From positions 1 through 6,943 of the forward strand of contig JBHJOC010000033.1 of the NCBI GenBank assembly GCA_050330095.1: a stretch of 6,943 nt of DNA. Direction: 5' to 3'. Below the pieces are notes generated by a model. The model did no database searches and was not told the DNA's origin. It worked only from the letters and a program-made list of their open reading frames with translations. Both the position numbers and the translations under genes were made by a program. Below are positions 5,887-6,943 of this stretch, one piece after another; position 1 is the first letter of the stretch; every line of letters begins with the position of its first letter. This DNA comes from JBCBWG01 sp036804185. GTDB taxonomy: Bacteria > Pseudomonadota > Alphaproteobacteria > Rhizobiales > Hyphomicrobiaceae.

Positions 5887-6943
<1,057 letters not shown>

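Overview
This looks like an ordinary chromosomal housekeeping segment of a GC-rich alphaproteobacterium, most likely Hyphomicrobiales (inference). The inference rests on the gene order, on a lumazine synthase with the alphaproteobacterial RGETSHYDIV, GNxLLTVD and KGGDAA style of motifs, and on a RibB carrying a degenerate GTP cyclohydrolase II domain. Every convincing gene lies on the minus strand, so the window reads right to left.

In transcription order it holds: the C-terminal five-sixths of serine hydroxymethyltransferase (glyA, cut by the right edge); a 186-nt spacer with two inverted repeats; nrdR, the ATP-cone/zinc-ribbon repressor of ribonucleotide reductase genes; ribD, the bifunctional deaminase/reductase; ribE, riboflavin synthase; a ribB-type gene (3,4-dihydroxybutanone-4-phosphate synthase fused to a cysteine-free RibA-like domain); a 642-nt stretch with no recognisable gene but a strong hairpin; ribH, lumazine synthase; nusB, the antitermination factor; and the first third of thiL, thiamine-monophosphate kinase (cut by the left edge). 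The skeleton nrdR-ribD-ribH-nusB-thiL is the same as in Escherichia coli. Here ribE and ribB, plus the gap, sit between ribD and ribH.

Functionally, RibD, RibB, RibH and RibE cover every dedicated step from the RibA product to riboflavin except the dephosphorylation step, which has no dedicated gene in classical rib clusters. No intact GTP cyclohydrolase II is present, so a separate ribA is expected elsewhere in the genome. Three junctions are 4-nt stop/start overlaps (nrdR/ribD ATGA, ribE/ribB TTGA, ribH/nusB ATGA), which suggests translational coupling within two blocks, nrdR-ribD-ribE-ribB and ribH-nusB-thiL.

I see no mobile element, CRISPR array, tRNA, rRNA, FMN riboswitch or new multi-gene system. 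The points most worth a second look are the degenerate RibA-like half of RibB, the ribB-ribH gap with its 15-bp bulged hairpin, and the TTG start of ribB.
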